Shown here in pieces: positions 16,197-25,188 of a stretch of DNA of 26,293 bases (position 1 is the stretch's first letter; each line of letters begins with the position of its first letter). The notes below the pieces were generated by a model. That model did no database searches. It worked only from the letters and a program-made list of their open reading frames with translations, and was not told the origin of the DNA. The stretch is from Pseudomonadota bacterium (GTDB lineage Bacteria; Pseudomonadota; Alphaproteobacteria; Sphingomonadales; Sphingomonadaceae), in contig JAFABD010000202.1 of the NCBI GenBank assembly GCA_023426225.1, positions 1 through 26,293 on the forward strand, given 5' to 3'. The position numbers were made by a program, and so were the translations under genes.

Positions 16197-16226
16197 ATTG
16201 TACGGCGTCCGATGCGCGTCGTCCAA
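16197..16226 (-). promoter_or_regulatory. Candidate hfq-hflX promoter
   Basis: On the minus strand TTGGAC (16226-16221) and TACAAT (16202-16197) are separated by 18 nt in the ntrX-hfq gap. The -10 matches 5 of 6 consensus bases. It would give an hfq leader of about 85 nt, independent of ntrYX transcription. Confidence 0.5.
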
Positions 16227-16229
16227 CGC

Positions 16230-17609
16230 TTAATCCTCGCGAGTTTCGGTAATGCCCAACAGCTTGAGCTTGCGGTGGAGTGCCGACCGTTCCATCCCGA
16301 TGAAGTTGGCGGTTCTCGAGATGTTGCCGGAGAAGCGGCGGATCTGAACGCGCAGATACTCGCGCTCGAACGTCTCGCGCGCTTCCTTCAGCGGCGCGCC
16401 CATGATCGCACTCGCCCCGATGCCGTTCCCCTCCTCGCGCTGGCTCCCCAGCACCTCGGGCGGCAACAGGTCGATGTCGATCCGGCCGATACGGTCGCCC
16501 GGCGCGAGGATCACCGTGCGCTCGACGACGTTGCGCAGCTGACGGACATTGCCCGGCCATTCATAGCTCTGCAGCGCGACCATCGCATCGGCGGCGACTT
16601 CGGGCGTCGGCACGCGCCGCTCGGCGGCATAATGCGCCACGAAATATTCGACCAATGCCGGAATGTCCTCACGACGCTGGGCAAGCGGCGGGATCGCGAC
16701 CGGGACGACGTTGAGCCTATAATAGAGATCCTCGCGGAACCGCCCTTCGGCGATCTCGACCTGCAAGTCGCGCGACGTGGCCGAGACGACGCGGACGTCG
16801 ACCTTGACCTGACGTGTGCCGCCGACGCGGTTGAAGCTCTGGTCGGTCAGCACGCGCAGAATGCGCGCCTGCGTCGCGATCGGCATATCGGCGATCTCGT
16901 CGAGGAACAGCGTGCCGCCATGCGCCTGTTCGAGCAGGCCGGGACGCACCAGGTCCCCCCCCTCCTCCACGCCGAACAATTCCTCGTCGACCCGCTCGGG
17001 GGTCATGCGGGCGGCGCTGACGATGATGAAGGGCGCGCCTGCCCGATGGCTCCACGCGTGCAGCAGCCGGGCGGCGACCTCCTTGCCCACGCCCGCCCCG
17101 CCGGTGACGAGCACGCGGCTACCGGTCGCGGCGACGCGCTTCAGCGTTGCCCGAACGCTGTTGATCGCCGCCGAATTGCCGGTCAGGTCGTCCTCGCGCC
17201 CCAGGGTCGCACGAAGCGACGCCACCTCGCGCCGCAACCTTTCGGTCTCGGTCGCGCGTTCGACCAGCCACAACAGCCGCTCCGCCTCGAACGGCTTTTC
17301 GATGAAGTCGGCGGCGCCGCGCCGGATCGCCGCGACGGCGGTATCGAGGTTGCCGTGCCCCGAGATGACCAGCACGGGGATCGATGGGTCGCGCTGCTTG
17401 ATCTCATCGAGCAGGTCGAGCCCGTCGAGCCGCGACCCCTGTAACCATACGTCGAGCAGCACCAGGCTGGGCCGCCGATCGGCGATGGCATCGAGCGCCG
17501 AGTCACTGTCCGCGGCCGTACGCGTCGAATAACCTTCGTCCTCGAGCACCCCCGCGACCAGCTCGCGGATGTCGCGTTCGTCGTCGACGACCAGAATATC
17601 CAGGCTCAT
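16230..17609 (-). CDS. ntrX: NtrX response regulator
   Basis: NtrX is the partner of the sensor NtrY; in alphaproteobacteria the pair affects nitrogen use, redox response and envelope functions. The 459-residue protein has a receiver domain (1-120; phospho-acceptor D53 in LLDVWL, K105 in IEKPF), an AAA+ domain with Walker A GGAGVGKE at 170-177 and Walker [14 protein letters not shown], and a Fis-type helix-turn-helix at the end ([21 protein letters not shown]). The sigma54-contacting GAFTGA loop is absent: between ELFG and LLEQAHGG stands only [11 protein letters not shown]. This is known for NtrX proteins and argues against sigma54 activation. The start overlaps the ntrY stop (ATGA). Confidence 0.94.
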   Translation of the reverse strand: MSLDILVVDDERDIRELVAGVLEDEGYSTRTAADSDSALDAIADRRPSLVLLDVWLQGSRLDGLDLLDEIKQRDPSIPVLVISGHGNLDTAVAAIRRGAADFIEKPFEAERLLWLVERATETERLRREVASLRATLGREDDLTGNSAAINSVRATLKRVAATGSRVLVTGGAGVGKEVAARLLHAWSHRAGAPFIIVSAARMTPERVDEELFGVEEGGDLVRPGLLEQAHGGTLFLDEIADMPIATQARILRVLTDQSFNRVGGTRQVKVDVRVVSATSRDLQVEIAEGRFREDLYYRLNVVPVAIPPLAQRREDIPALVEYFVAHYAAERRVPTPEVAADAMVALQSYEWPGNVRQLRNVVERTVILAPGDRIGRIDIDLLPPEVLGSQREEGNGIGASAIMGAPLKEARETFEREYLRVQIRRFSGNISRTANFIGMERSALHRKLKLLGITETRED

Positions 17610-19846
17610 TTCACTTGTCCGGTTCGGGTGAGCGCGGTTGGCCGGGGCTCGGCGGGCGCGGCATCGCCCTCCTGCTCCGCCAGGCGGGAAAGCTGATGCG
17701 TGTCAAAGCACAGCGTCACGACGGTGCCGCCGCCGGGGCGGTCGGCAAAGCCGATCGTCCCGCAATGTTCTTCGACGATCTTCTTGACGATCGCCAGCCC
17801 CAGTCCGGTGCCGCGACTGCGGGTGGTCATATAGGGCTCGACGATGCGGTCGCGTTCGACGGGCAGGCCGATGCCGTTGTCCGCAACCGTCAGCAACAGC
17901 CGGTTCGACTGCGGCTCGGGCGTGATCGTCATCGTGATGGCGCCGGGCGACGACTCGGTCTCCTGTCGGGCCTCGATCGCCTCGACCGCATTCTTGACGA
18001 TATTGGTCAGCGCCTGCCCGATCTGGCGGCGATCGCACACGAACGGTTCGACGCTGTCGGGCGCATCCAGCTCGAAACGGACCCCCGGATGCGCGACCTC
18101 GTGGAGGAACAGCGCCTGGCGCGCCATGTCGATCAGCGATTCGCGCCGGAACACCGGCTTGGGCATGCGGGCGAAGGACGAGAACTCGTCGACCATCCGG
18201 CGAAGATCGGCAACCTGGCGAACGATCGTGTCGGTCAGCCGCGCGAACACGCCGTCGCTGCTGTCGACCTGCTTGCCATAACGGCGCTGAAGCCGTTCGG
18301 CGGCAAGCTGGATCGGCGTCAGCGGGTTCTTGATCTCGTGCGCGATCCGGCGGGCAACATCTGCCCAGGCGGCGCGGCGCTGATCGGTCAATTGCTGCGT
18401 GATATCGTCGAAGGAGAGCACCTGCCCGCCCTCGTCCGAGGTGATCTTGACCGCCAGCGTGCGCGTCTCGCCGCCTGCCGTGATCTGGACCACACCCTCG
18501 CGCGCGCCGCTTGCCAGCATCGCGTCGAGCTCGGGCGCGACGACGCTCAGCGGTTGGCCCAGCGGATCGGCCGTGTCGGGATGCAGCAGCGCTTTCGCAG
18601 ACGCGTTGATCAGGCGCACCTGCCGCTCCGCGCCGATCGAAATGACGCCCGCGGAAACGCCCGACATCACCGCCTCGATCAGCGCGTTGCGACTGACCAG
18701 CGCCTCGGTCTGCTGTTGCAGCCGCTCGGTCATGCTGTTGAACGCGATTCCCAGCGTGCCGATCTCGTCGACCTGTTCGGGCTGCGGGACGCGTACCGTG
18801 AAATTGCCTTCGGAGACATCGCGCGATGCCGCGACAAGCCGGTCGATCGGCCGCACCAGCCGGTCGGCGACAAGGATTGCAACCCACATCGCGCAACCGA
18901 CGATCAGCAGCGCGACGCCGTATAGCGCGGCGATGAACTTCACCTGGAGCGACCGCGCCCGCGCGCGCAGCGTCTCGTAATCGCGCACGATATCGCGCGC
19001 CGAACTCGTCTGGCTCATCAGGAAATCGGCGTTCACGGGCGTCGCGACATAGAGAAAGATGTTCCGCGCGCGATCGACAGGGGTGACGACCCAGATCTGC
19101 TTCTCGTTGAAGTTGATATAGGTCTTCTGGTTCTCGTTCAGGACATTGAGTATCTGTCCATTCACCCGCGCCGCGAATTCGCGCGCATCGGGCTGCTCAT
19201 AAGCATAGAGCGGCTCGATCGTCTTCCCGCTGACGACCTGGAACATCACCGAGTGATAGAGGTTGCGATTATAGGTCTGCTGGAGGAACCAGCTGTTCAA
19301 CTCCGGCGATTGCCGCGGCAATTCGGGGAAATAGCGCAGCAGGTCGGCCGCCATCGCCCGCGCTTCGGCCGTCCATCGTTCGGAAACGACCTGCTGGCCC
19401 TCATGCGCCAGCGCCATCGCCGATTCGAATGCCGTGCGCGCGCGTTCCGATCCCCACAACTGGACACCGGACTGGAACATCACCGACGCCGCGATCACGG
19501 TCAGCACGATCGGCACGCTGGCGATCAGCGAGAACATCGCGACAAGCCGCACATGCAACTGACCGCCGCCGGCCAGCGCCGTCTTGGCCACCCGATACCG
19601 CGCGATCCGCCGCCCGACGAGCACGATCAACGCCACCGAGGGGGCCAGGTTGATGAGCAGCAGCAACGCCGTCACCCCCGGGCTCAGCAACCGCCCGGCA
19701 ATGTCCTCGTTGTGGATATACCAGATCGACGCGATCAGCGCGGCGACAAAGGCAGCCAGCACGCCAAGCTCGATCGCGGCAGTCACCCCGAACCGCCATC
19801 GGCGCGGGACTGCTGAAGCTATTGGCTCGGCGGCTGCACGGTCCAT
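17606..19846 (-). CDS. ntrY: NtrY sensor histidine kinase
   Basis: The 746-residue membrane kinase has hydrophobic segments at about 20-43, 58-78, 99-123 and 305-328. A periplasmic sensor region of roughly 180 residues lies between the last two. A HAMP domain (DRLVRPIDRLVAASRDVSEGNF) follows, then a PAS domain (about 385-485), the dimerisation/phospho-acceptor helix [14 protein letters not shown] with H503, and the ATPase domain (IVKNAVEAIEA, DNGIGLP, GTGLGLAIVKKIVEEH). It phosphorylates NtrX, encoded in overlap. An ATG start is chosen because it fits the family's basic N-terminus. A GTG 39 nt upstream is possible, and neither has a clear ribosome site. A 14-bp palindrome touches the ATG. Confidence 0.95.
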   Translation of the reverse strand: MDRAAAEPIASAVPRRWRFGVTAAIELGVLAAFVAALIASIWYIHNEDIAGRLLSPGVTALLLLINLAPSVALIVLVGRRIARYRVAKTALAGGGQLHVRLVAMFSLIASVPIVLTVIAASVMFQSGVQLWGSERARTAFESAMALAHEGQQVVSERWTAEARAMAADLLRYFPELPRQSPELNSWFLQQTYNRNLYHSVMFQVVSGKTIEPLYAYEQPDAREFAARVNGQILNVLNENQKTYINFNEKQIWVVTPVDRARNIFLYVATPVNADFLMSQTSSARDIVRDYETLRARARSLQVKFIAALYGVALLIVGCAMWVAILVADRLVRPIDRLVAASRDVSEGNFTVRVPQPEQVDEIGTLGIAFNSMTERLQQQTEALVSRNALIEAVMSGVSAGVISIGAERQVRLINASAKALLHPDTADPLGQPLSVVAPELDAMLASGAREGVVQITAGGETRTLAVKITSDEGGQVLSFDDITQQLTDQRRAAWADVARRIAHEIKNPLTPIQLAAERLQRRYGKQVDSSDGVFARLTDTIVRQVADLRRMVDEFSSFARMPKPVFRRESLIDMARQALFLHEVAHPGVRFELDAPDSVEPFVCDRRQIGQALTNIVKNAVEAIEARQETESSPGAITMTITPEPQSNRLLLTVADNGIGLPVERDRIVEPYMTTRSRGTGLGLAIVKKIVEEHCGTIGFADRPGGGTVVTLCFDTHQLSRLAEQEGDAAPAEPRPTALTRTGQVK

Positions 19847-19858
19847 CGTTGCAACGAT
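19845..19858. promoter_or_regulatory. 14-bp palindrome at the ntrY start
   Basis: ATCGTTGCAACGAT is a perfect palindrome that overlaps the ntrY start codon, in the 78-bp gap between ntrC and ntrY. It could be an operator or mRNA hairpin controlling ntrYX. The assignment is by eye only. Confidence 0.3.
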
Positions 19859-19924
19859 ACAACGAGATTGTGGCCGAAAGAACACAGAATCTGCATCAAT
19901 CTGTCGCTATTCGGCACTGCCGTC

Positions 19925-21355
19925 TCATGCGGTCGAAAGATCGATCCCCAGGGTATCCAGCCGCTTGCGCAGCGTATTCCGGTTGATGCCAAGCGCACGG
20001 GCGGCCCGCAACTGATTGCCGCCGTGCCGCGCCAGTATCGCCTCGATCAGGGGCCGCTCGACCTCGCCGATGATCCGGTCATAAAGCGTGCCGTCCTCGA
20101 GCGCGCGCGGCTCCTCGATCGCGATCCGTTCGAGCCGGGCGCGGACCGCCGCCTCGATACCCGCATCGGGCGCCGGGCCGGCCGCTGCGCTTCGTGCCGC
20201 GCCCATCGCGCCCCGGATCGTATCGGCGTCGATCCATTCGTCACGGCTGAGTGCGGCGATCCGGCGCATCAGGTTTTCCAGCTCGCGGACGTTGCCGGGC
20301 CAGTCGTGCGCTTCGAGCACCGCGACCGCGTCGGGCGCCAGCGACTTGCGCGGCAGCCCGTGCGCCACCGCGCGTTCAAGGAAATGCCGGGCAAGCAGCG
20401 CCACGTCCTCGCGCCGTTCGCGCAACGCCGGCAGCGCGATCGGCACGACGTTGAGGCGATAGAACAGATCCTCGCGAAACTGGCCGCCCTGGACGAGCAA
20501 CGCCAGATCCTTGTTGGTGGCGGCGACGATCCGCACGTCGACGCGGATCGGGCGAGCGCCCCCGACGGTGGTGAACTCGCCCGACTGGAGCACGCGAAGC
20601 AGCCGGGTCTGCGCATCCATCGGCATGTCGCCGATTTCGTCGAGGAACAGCGTTCCGCCGGCAGCCTGCTCGAACTTGCCCGCGACGCGTGCCTGCGCCC
20701 CGGTAAAGGCTCCCCGCTCATGGCCGAACAGCTCTGCCTCGATCAGTTCACGCGGGATCGCGGCCATGTTCAGCGCGATGAACGGAGCGTGGCGCCGCGG
20801 TCCCATGTCGTGGATCGCACGGGCGACCAGTTCCTTGCCCGTTCCCGACTCGCCGGTGACAAGCACGGTCAGGTCGTTCGCGACCACGCGCGCGATGACG
20901 CGATAGACCTGCTGCATCGCCGGCGACCGGCCGATCAGCGCATGCCCCCCGCCCCCCGCATCGGGTTCGGGCGTATCGGCCGGCCGTGCCTGGCCGCGCG
21001 CGATCGCGCTGTTCACCGCGCGGGCAAGCACGTCGAGATCGAAGGGCTTCGGCAGATAGTCGAACGCGCCCACTTCGGTCGCGCGCACCGCGGTCGCGAG
21101 CGTGTTCTGCGCCGAAAAGACGATAATCGGCAGTGCGGGATGCTCGGCAAGCAGTGCCGGAATGCCGTCAAGCCCGTTGCCGTCGGGAAGGACCACGTCG
21201 GTAACGAGCACGTCGGGAACGCCCGCCGCGATCGCACGGCGCATTTCCGCGACACTGGCCGCAGTCACGACGCGGTGGCCCGCGCGGCGCAGCGCAGCGC
21301 CCACCACCGTCCGGATGGCGTGGTCGTCATCGACGACGAGGACGGTTCCGTTCAT
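19925..21355 (-). CDS. ntrC: NtrC nitrogen-regulation response regulator
   Basis: NtrC activates sigma54 promoters of nitrogen-assimilation genes. The 476-residue protein has a receiver (1-120; D53 in VTDVVLPDGNG, K103 in LPKPF). A full AAA+ domain follows: Walker A GESGTGKE at 168-175, an intact GAFTGA at 215-220, Walker [14 protein letters not shown] and the arginine-finger region FREDLFYRLNVVP. The C-terminal Fis helix-turn-helix is in GGNQLRAARALGINRNTLRKRL (from 445). Its ATG overlaps the ntrB stop (ATGA). The intact loop contrasts with NtrX in the same cluster. Confidence 0.96.
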   Translation of the reverse strand: MNGTVLVVDDDHAIRTVVGAALRRAGHRVVTAASVAEMRRAIAAGVPDVLVTDVVLPDGNGLDGIPALLAEHPALPIIVFSAQNTLATAVRATEVGAFDYLPKPFDLDVLARAVNSAIARGQARPADTPEPDAGGGGHALIGRSPAMQQVYRVIARVVANDLTVLVTGESGTGKELVARAIHDMGPRRHAPFIALNMAAIPRELIEAELFGHERGAFTGAQARVAGKFEQAAGGTLFLDEIGDMPMDAQTRLLRVLQSGEFTTVGGARPIRVDVRIVAATNKDLALLVQGGQFREDLFYRLNVVPIALPALRERREDVALLARHFLERAVAHGLPRKSLAPDAVAVLEAHDWPGNVRELENLMRRIAALSRDEWIDADTIRGAMGAARSAAAGPAPDAGIEAAVRARLERIAIEEPRALEDGTLYDRIIGEVERPLIEAILARHGGNQLRAARALGINRNTLRKRLDTLGIDLSTA

Positions 21356-22425
21356 GCCGCCCTCGGCAACAGGATACGGAACACGGTCTGATCCGGATCG
21401 CGCTCGCGCGCATATTGCACGATGCCGCCCATGTCGCGCACCAGCTTCTCCACCAGCGGTAATCCCAGCCCTTTGCCCTCGGGCTTCGAGGTGACGAACG
21501 GCTCGAAAAGGTGATCGGCGATGTCGGCCGGGGCACCGGGGCCGTTGTCGATCACCTGGATCTCGATCGGCAGCGGGCGGCGCGGCTGGCCGGCACCGCC
21601 GCTCACCGACATCCCGTGCCGGTAGGCGGTGGTCAGCACGATCCGCGGTCCCGCCATATCCCCCAGCGCCTCCGCGGCGTTCTTGATGAGGTTGAGCAGT
21701 ACCTGGAGAAACGCGTCGGGATCGATCAGCACTTCGGGAAGCGAGGGGTCGAACCGCTCCTCGACCATGATCGCGCGCGCGAACCCGGCCTGCGCAACGC
21801 GGCGGGCGTGGCCCAGCAGCGCATGGACATTGGTGGGCTGGAGCCGAGGTGGCCGCGTATCGGTGAAATCCTGCATCCGGTCGATCAGCGCCGCGACGCG
21901 ATCGACCTCGGTCGTGATGAGTTCGGTCAGTTCGGCGTCCTGCCCCCCTGCCGCGAGAAGTTGCGCGGCCCCGCGGATGCCGGCCAGCGGGTTCTTGATC
22001 TCGTGCGCCAGCATCGCCGCCGCGCCCACCGCGGCGCGGGCCCCTGCGGTCCGGTCCGCCCCTTGCGCCACGCGGCGCGACTGCGGCGCATGGTGCAGCG
22101 TCACGATCCGCCAGCCGGGATGGTCGGCCACCTGCGTTTCGACCAGGTCGACGCGCGCGCGAACCCCGCGACTCGATTCGACCTCGATGTCGAATGCCGA
22201 AAAGGCATGGCCGTCGCTGCGGCTGGCGCGCAGTTCGGGCACGCGAAGCACCGCGTCGAAAGGACGATCGAGCATCGCGCTCTCGCTCTGGTTGAGCAGC
22301 AGTTCGCACGCGGCATTGGCATGGGCCACGCGGCCCGCGGGGTCGATCACCAGCACCGCCAGCGGCAACGCGGCGAACAGTTCGGCAAAGCCGGGGCTGC
22401 CGGCCTCCGGCGCGGCCGCGGTCAC
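21352..22425 (-). CDS. ntrB: NtrB nitrogen-regulation histidine kinase
   Basis: This cytosolic kinase/phosphatase for NtrC is normally controlled by PII. The 357-residue protein has an N-terminal PAS domain (about 10-115: [21 protein letters not shown]), the phospho-acceptor motif [13 protein letters not shown] with H141, and an ATPase domain ([43 protein letters not shown]). No membrane segment is present. The start is GTG, overlapping the dusB stop (GTGA). Longer readings run through dusB in another frame and are not protein-like. Confidence 0.95.
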   Translation of the reverse strand: MTAAAPEAGSPGFAELFAALPLAVLVIDPAGRVAHANAACELLLNQSESAMLDRPFDAVLRVPELRASRSDGHAFSAFDIEVESSRGVRARVDLVETQVADHPGWRIVTLHHAPQSRRVAQGADRTAGARAAVGAAAMLAHEIKNPLAGIRGAAQLLAAGGQDAELTELITTEVDRVAALIDRMQDFTDTRPPRLQPTNVHALLGHARRVAQAGFARAIMVEERFDPSLPEVLIDPDAFLQVLLNLIKNAAEALGDMAGPRIVLTTAYRHGMSVSGGAGQPRRPLPIEIQVIDNGPGAPADIADHLFEPFVTSKPEGKGLGLPLVEKLVRDMGGIVQYARERDPDQTVFRILLPRAA

Positions 22426-23420
22426 GCTGCTTCGCGCGCCCGCCACGGAGCGTAGAATGCGTCGAGCATTTCGAGCACGCGGCGCGGATCGGCGACCTGG
22501 TTCACCTTGTTCCGGAACTCCGCCGACCCGGCCAGTCCCTTGGTGTACCAGCCGATATGCTTGCGCATCATGTTGACGCCGACCTCGTCGCCATAATGAC
22601 CGAGCGTATCGACATAATGCTCGACGACGACGCGATACTGCTCCTCCAGCGTCGGCTCGGCACGTTCGCCCTTCCCGGTCAACGCATCCATCACCTGCCG
22701 AAGCACCCACGGCTTGCCATAGGCCCCGCGGCCGATCATCACGCCGTCCGCGCCCGACTGGCGCAGCGCCTCGCGGGCATCCTCTACATTGCAGATATCG
22801 CCATTGGCGATCACCGGGATCGAAACGGCATCCTTGACCCGGCGAATGAATGCCCAGTCGGCGCTGCCCTTGTACATCTGGTTGCGCGTGCGGCCGTGCA
22901 CCGTCACCAGGCGAATGCCCAGATCCTCGGCGATGCGTGCCAGTTCGGGCGCATTCAGGCTGTCATGGTCCCAACCCATCCGCATCTTGAGCGTCACGGG
23001 AACCTTCACGGCCTTCACGCAAGCGTCGATGATCGCGGCCGCATGCTTCAGGTCACGCATCAGCGCCGACCCGGCATCGCCATTGGTCACCTTGCGTACC
23101 GGGCAACCCATGTTGATGTCGATGATGGCCGCACCGCGATCCTCGTTGAGCTTGGCCGCCTCGCCCATTTCGTGCGGCGTGCAGCCGACGAGCTGCATCG
23201 AGACCGGCTCCTCGATCGGATCCCATGCCGCCTTCTGGACCGACTGGCGCGTCTCGCGGATCGCCGCGGCGCTCGCGATCATCTCGGTGACATTGAGGCC
23301 CGAACCATAGCGGCGCACGCAGCGGCGGAACGGCAGGTCGGTCACGCCGGTCATCGGCGCGAGCAACACGGGGGCGTCGATCCGCACGGGGCCGATCTGG
23401 ATGGGGGCGAGTTCGCTCAT
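22422..23420 (-). CDS. dusB: tRNA-dihydrouridine synthase (DusB/NifR3)
   Basis: Dus enzymes reduce uridines in the tRNA D-loop with FMN and NADPH. The 332-residue protein has [15 protein letters not shown] at 19-33, the catalytic cysteine C106 in [39 protein letters not shown] and [13 protein letters not shown]. As nifR3 it is the standard first gene of the alphaproteobacterial ntrBC operon, as here. The promoter predicted upstream would put the transcript start about 6 nt before the ATG, and no ribosome site is visible, which fits a leaderless mRNA. Confidence 0.96.
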   Translation of the reverse strand: MSELAPIQIGPVRIDAPVLLAPMTGVTDLPFRRCVRRYGSGLNVTEMIASAAAIRETRQSVQKAAWDPIEEPVSMQLVGCTPHEMGEAAKLNEDRGAAIIDINMGCPVRKVTNGDAGSALMRDLKHAAAIIDACVKAVKVPVTLKMRMGWDHDSLNAPELARIAEDLGIRLVTVHGRTRNQMYKGSADWAFIRRVKDAVSIPVIANGDICNVEDAREALRQSGADGVMIGRGAYGKPWVLRQVMDALTGKGERAEPTLEEQYRVVVEHYVDTLGHYGDEVGVNMMRKHIGWYTKGLAGSAEFRNKVNQVADPRRVLEMLDAFYAPWRAREAA

Positions 23421-23432
23421 GAGAATGCCTGA

Positions 23433-23461
23433 AAAATAGGCACGAACGCCTAGTGCCGCAA
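23433..23461 (-). promoter_or_regulatory. Candidate dusB-ntrBC promoter
   Basis: On the minus strand TTGCGG (23461-23456) and TATTTT (23438-23433) are exactly 17 nt apart. The predicted start lies about 6 nt before the dusB ATG. Confidence 0.45.
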
Positions 23462-23468
23462 GGGCGGA

Positions 23469-23497
23469 TTGGCAAGCGCGGAGTCTCCCGCTAGGGC
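23469..23497 (+). promoter_or_regulatory. Candidate ispDF promoter
   Basis: TTGGCA (23469-23474; 5 of 6 consensus) and TAGGGC (23492-23497; weak) are 17 nt apart. The start would fall within about 2 nt of the ispDF ATG. Confidence 0.35.
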
Positions 23498-23505
23498 GCG
23501 CGACC

Positions 23506-24666
23506 ATGGGGCAAGCAATTCACGCTGCGCTGATCGTCGCTGCCGGCCGGGGAGTCCGGGCCGGGGGCGGCATACCCAAGCAGTTCGCCATCGTTGCGGG
23601 GCGTCCGCTCCTCGCGCACAGCCACGCGGCCTTTTCCGCGCATCCGTCGATCGGGCGCGTGCTGGTGGTGGTCGGTGCCGGCCAGGAATCCGCGCTCTTC
23701 GATGCGCTGGGCGAGGTTCCGTATGTCATCGGCGGTGCGACGCGCCGCGAATCGGTTCGCAACGGCCTCGAGGCGCTGGCGGCTGCCGGCGCCGACGGCG
23801 CCGTGCTGATCCACGACGCGGCCCGGCCTTTCGTCCCGGCGCGCGTCATCGACGATCTGCTGGCCGCGCTCTCCACGCACGACGGCGCGATCCCGGCGCT
23901 TCCGGTTGCCGACACGCTGGTACGTGCCGACGGGGCGATGGGCGAAACCGTCGCGCGCGACGGGCTGTATCGCGTCCAGACGCCGCAGGCCTTCGCGTTG
24001 CGGCGCATCCTCGACGCGCACCGTAACTGGCCCGACGGCCGCGAGGCGACCGACGATGCACAGATGGTCCGCGCCGACGGCGGCCGCGTCGCGCTGGTTG
24101 CAGGAGATCCGATGCTCGAAAAGATCACCCTTCCCGCCGATTTCGCGGCTGCCGAGGCGCGTGCCGCGACAACGATGCAGGTGCGGACGGCGCAGGGTTT
24201 CGACGTCCACCGCTTTGCCGATGGCGAACCGTTGTGGCTGGGCGGGGTCCGGATTCCCTCGCCGCGCGGGCTCGCCGGTCACAGCGATGCCGATGTCGCG
24301 CTGCATGCGATCACCGATGCGCTGCTCGGCACCATCGCCGCCGGCGACATCGGCATGCACTTTCCTCCCAGCGACCCGCAATGGCGCGGGGCGGCGTCGG
24401 CACGGTTTCTCGAACATGCCGCCGATCTGGTCGCACGGCGCGGCGGGGTGATCGATTTCGTTGACCTGACGCTCATCTGCGAAGCGCCCAAGATCGGTCC
24501 GCACCGCGACGCCATCCAGGCGAGCATCGCCGGGCTGTTGCGGCTGGACCCGGAACGCGTTAGCGTCAAGGCAACGACGACCGAGCGGCTCGGCTTCACC
24601 GGCCGGGGCGAGGGCATGGCCGCACAGGCCATCGCGACGATCAGAATTCCGGAGAAACAGGCATGA
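23506..24666 (+). CDS. ispDF: Bifunctional IspD/IspF of the MEP isoprenoid pathway
   Basis: The fused enzyme makes CDP-methylerythritol (IspD) and 2-C-methyl-erythritol 2,4-cyclodiphosphate (IspF) in the cytosol. The 386-residue protein has IspD at 1-220: the nucleotide loop [33 protein letters not shown] at 77-89, IHDAARPFV at 102-110 and RVQTPQAF at 156-163. IspF spans 224-386: metal ligands in GFDVHR (D233, H235) and H267 of [16 protein letters not shown], then [21 protein letters not shown]. Fusion is usual in alphaproteobacteria. It is divergent from dusB and overlaps the next gene (ATGA). No ribosome site is visible at its ATG. Confidence 0.97.
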   Translation: MGQAIHAALIVAAGRGVRAGGGIPKQFAIVAGRPLLAHSHAAFSAHPSIGRVLVVVGAGQESALFDALGEVPYVIGGATRRESVRNGLEALAAAGADGAVLIHDAARPFVPARVIDDLLAALSTHDGAIPALPVADTLVRADGAMGETVARDGLYRVQTPQAFALRRILDAHRNWPDGREATDDAQMVRADGGRVALVAGDPMLEKITLPADFAAAEARAATTMQVRTAQGFDVHRFADGEPLWLGGVRIPSPRGLAGHSDADVALHAITDALLGTIAAGDIGMHFPPSDPQWRGAASARFLEHAADLVARRGGVIDFVDLTLICEAPKIGPHRDAIQASIAGLLRLDPERVSVKATTTERLGFTGRGEGMAAQAIATIRIPEKQA

Positions 24667-25187
24667 TGAAGGGGGTCGCCGCAGCCGCGGCCGCATGGAT
24701 GGCGCTGGGCGCCAGCGGTGCGCAAGCGGCGACGACGCTTGCCGTCGCCAAGGATGCGCCGTGCCTGTATCGTGCCGAGGCGCAGGGACTGATGACCGCG
24801 CTCGCGCCGGGGCTGCTCGGATCGTTGCGCGACCGCTGCGCCGAAAATCTCCCTGCAACGGCCTATCTGCGCGTCAACGGTGATGCGTTGATCGAGCGCT
24901 ACCGGGCGCCGGCATTGGCGTCGCTGCCGCTGGCGGCGCAGGCGATGGGCAAGATCACCGGGGCGAAGGTCGACGAGGCAACCTTTGCCGCGGTGGCGGA
25001 CGCGCTGGTGCCGCCCATGCTCGCCAAGGAAATCAAACCGCGCGATTGCGGCAAGATCGATCGTGCTGCGGCGCTGCTCGATCCGCTGCCGCCCGAAAAT
25101 TTCACCGGGCTGATCGTCCTCATCCTCGAGCTCGGCTCGAAAAAGGACGACAAAGGCCCGTTTCCCTTATGCAATATGGCAAATTGA
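24663..25187 (+). CDS. Secreted hypothetical protein with four cysteines
   Basis: I do not recognise the family. The 174-residue protein starts with a clear signal peptide ([19 protein letters not shown], cleavage expected after AQA at 20-22). The mature part is alanine- and leucine-rich, mostly helical by composition, and has exactly four cysteines (34, 59, 129, 170). This suggests two disulfides in the periplasm. There is no lipobox or membrane anchor, and the C-terminus ends FPLCNMAN. Its ATG overlaps the ispDF stop by four bases and the CinA-like gene begins 1 nt after its stop, so all three are probably one operon. A functional link to isoprenoid synthesis cannot be drawn from position alone. 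Confidence 0.8.
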   Translation: MMKGVAAAAAAWMALGASGAQAATTLAVAKDAPCLYRAEAQGLMTALAPGLLGSLRDRCAENLPATAYLRVNGDALIERYRAPALASLPLAAQAMGKITGAKVDEATFAAVADALVPPMLAKEIKPRDCGKIDRAAALLDPLPPENFTGLIVLILELGSKKDDKGPFPLCNMAN

Positions 25188-25188
25188 A

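Noticed and set aside
16230..17609. NtrX as a degenerate pseudogene because GAFTGA is missing
   Set aside because: The frame, receiver, Walker motifs and DNA-binding domain are intact, and absence of GAFTGA is a known trait of the NtrX family.
21356..22309. Upstream extension of the ntrC frame into ntrB, giving a 794-codon reading
   Set aside because: The extension runs in another frame over ntrB, is Arg/Ala-rich and has no domain. NtrC has a proper ATG coupled to the ntrB stop.
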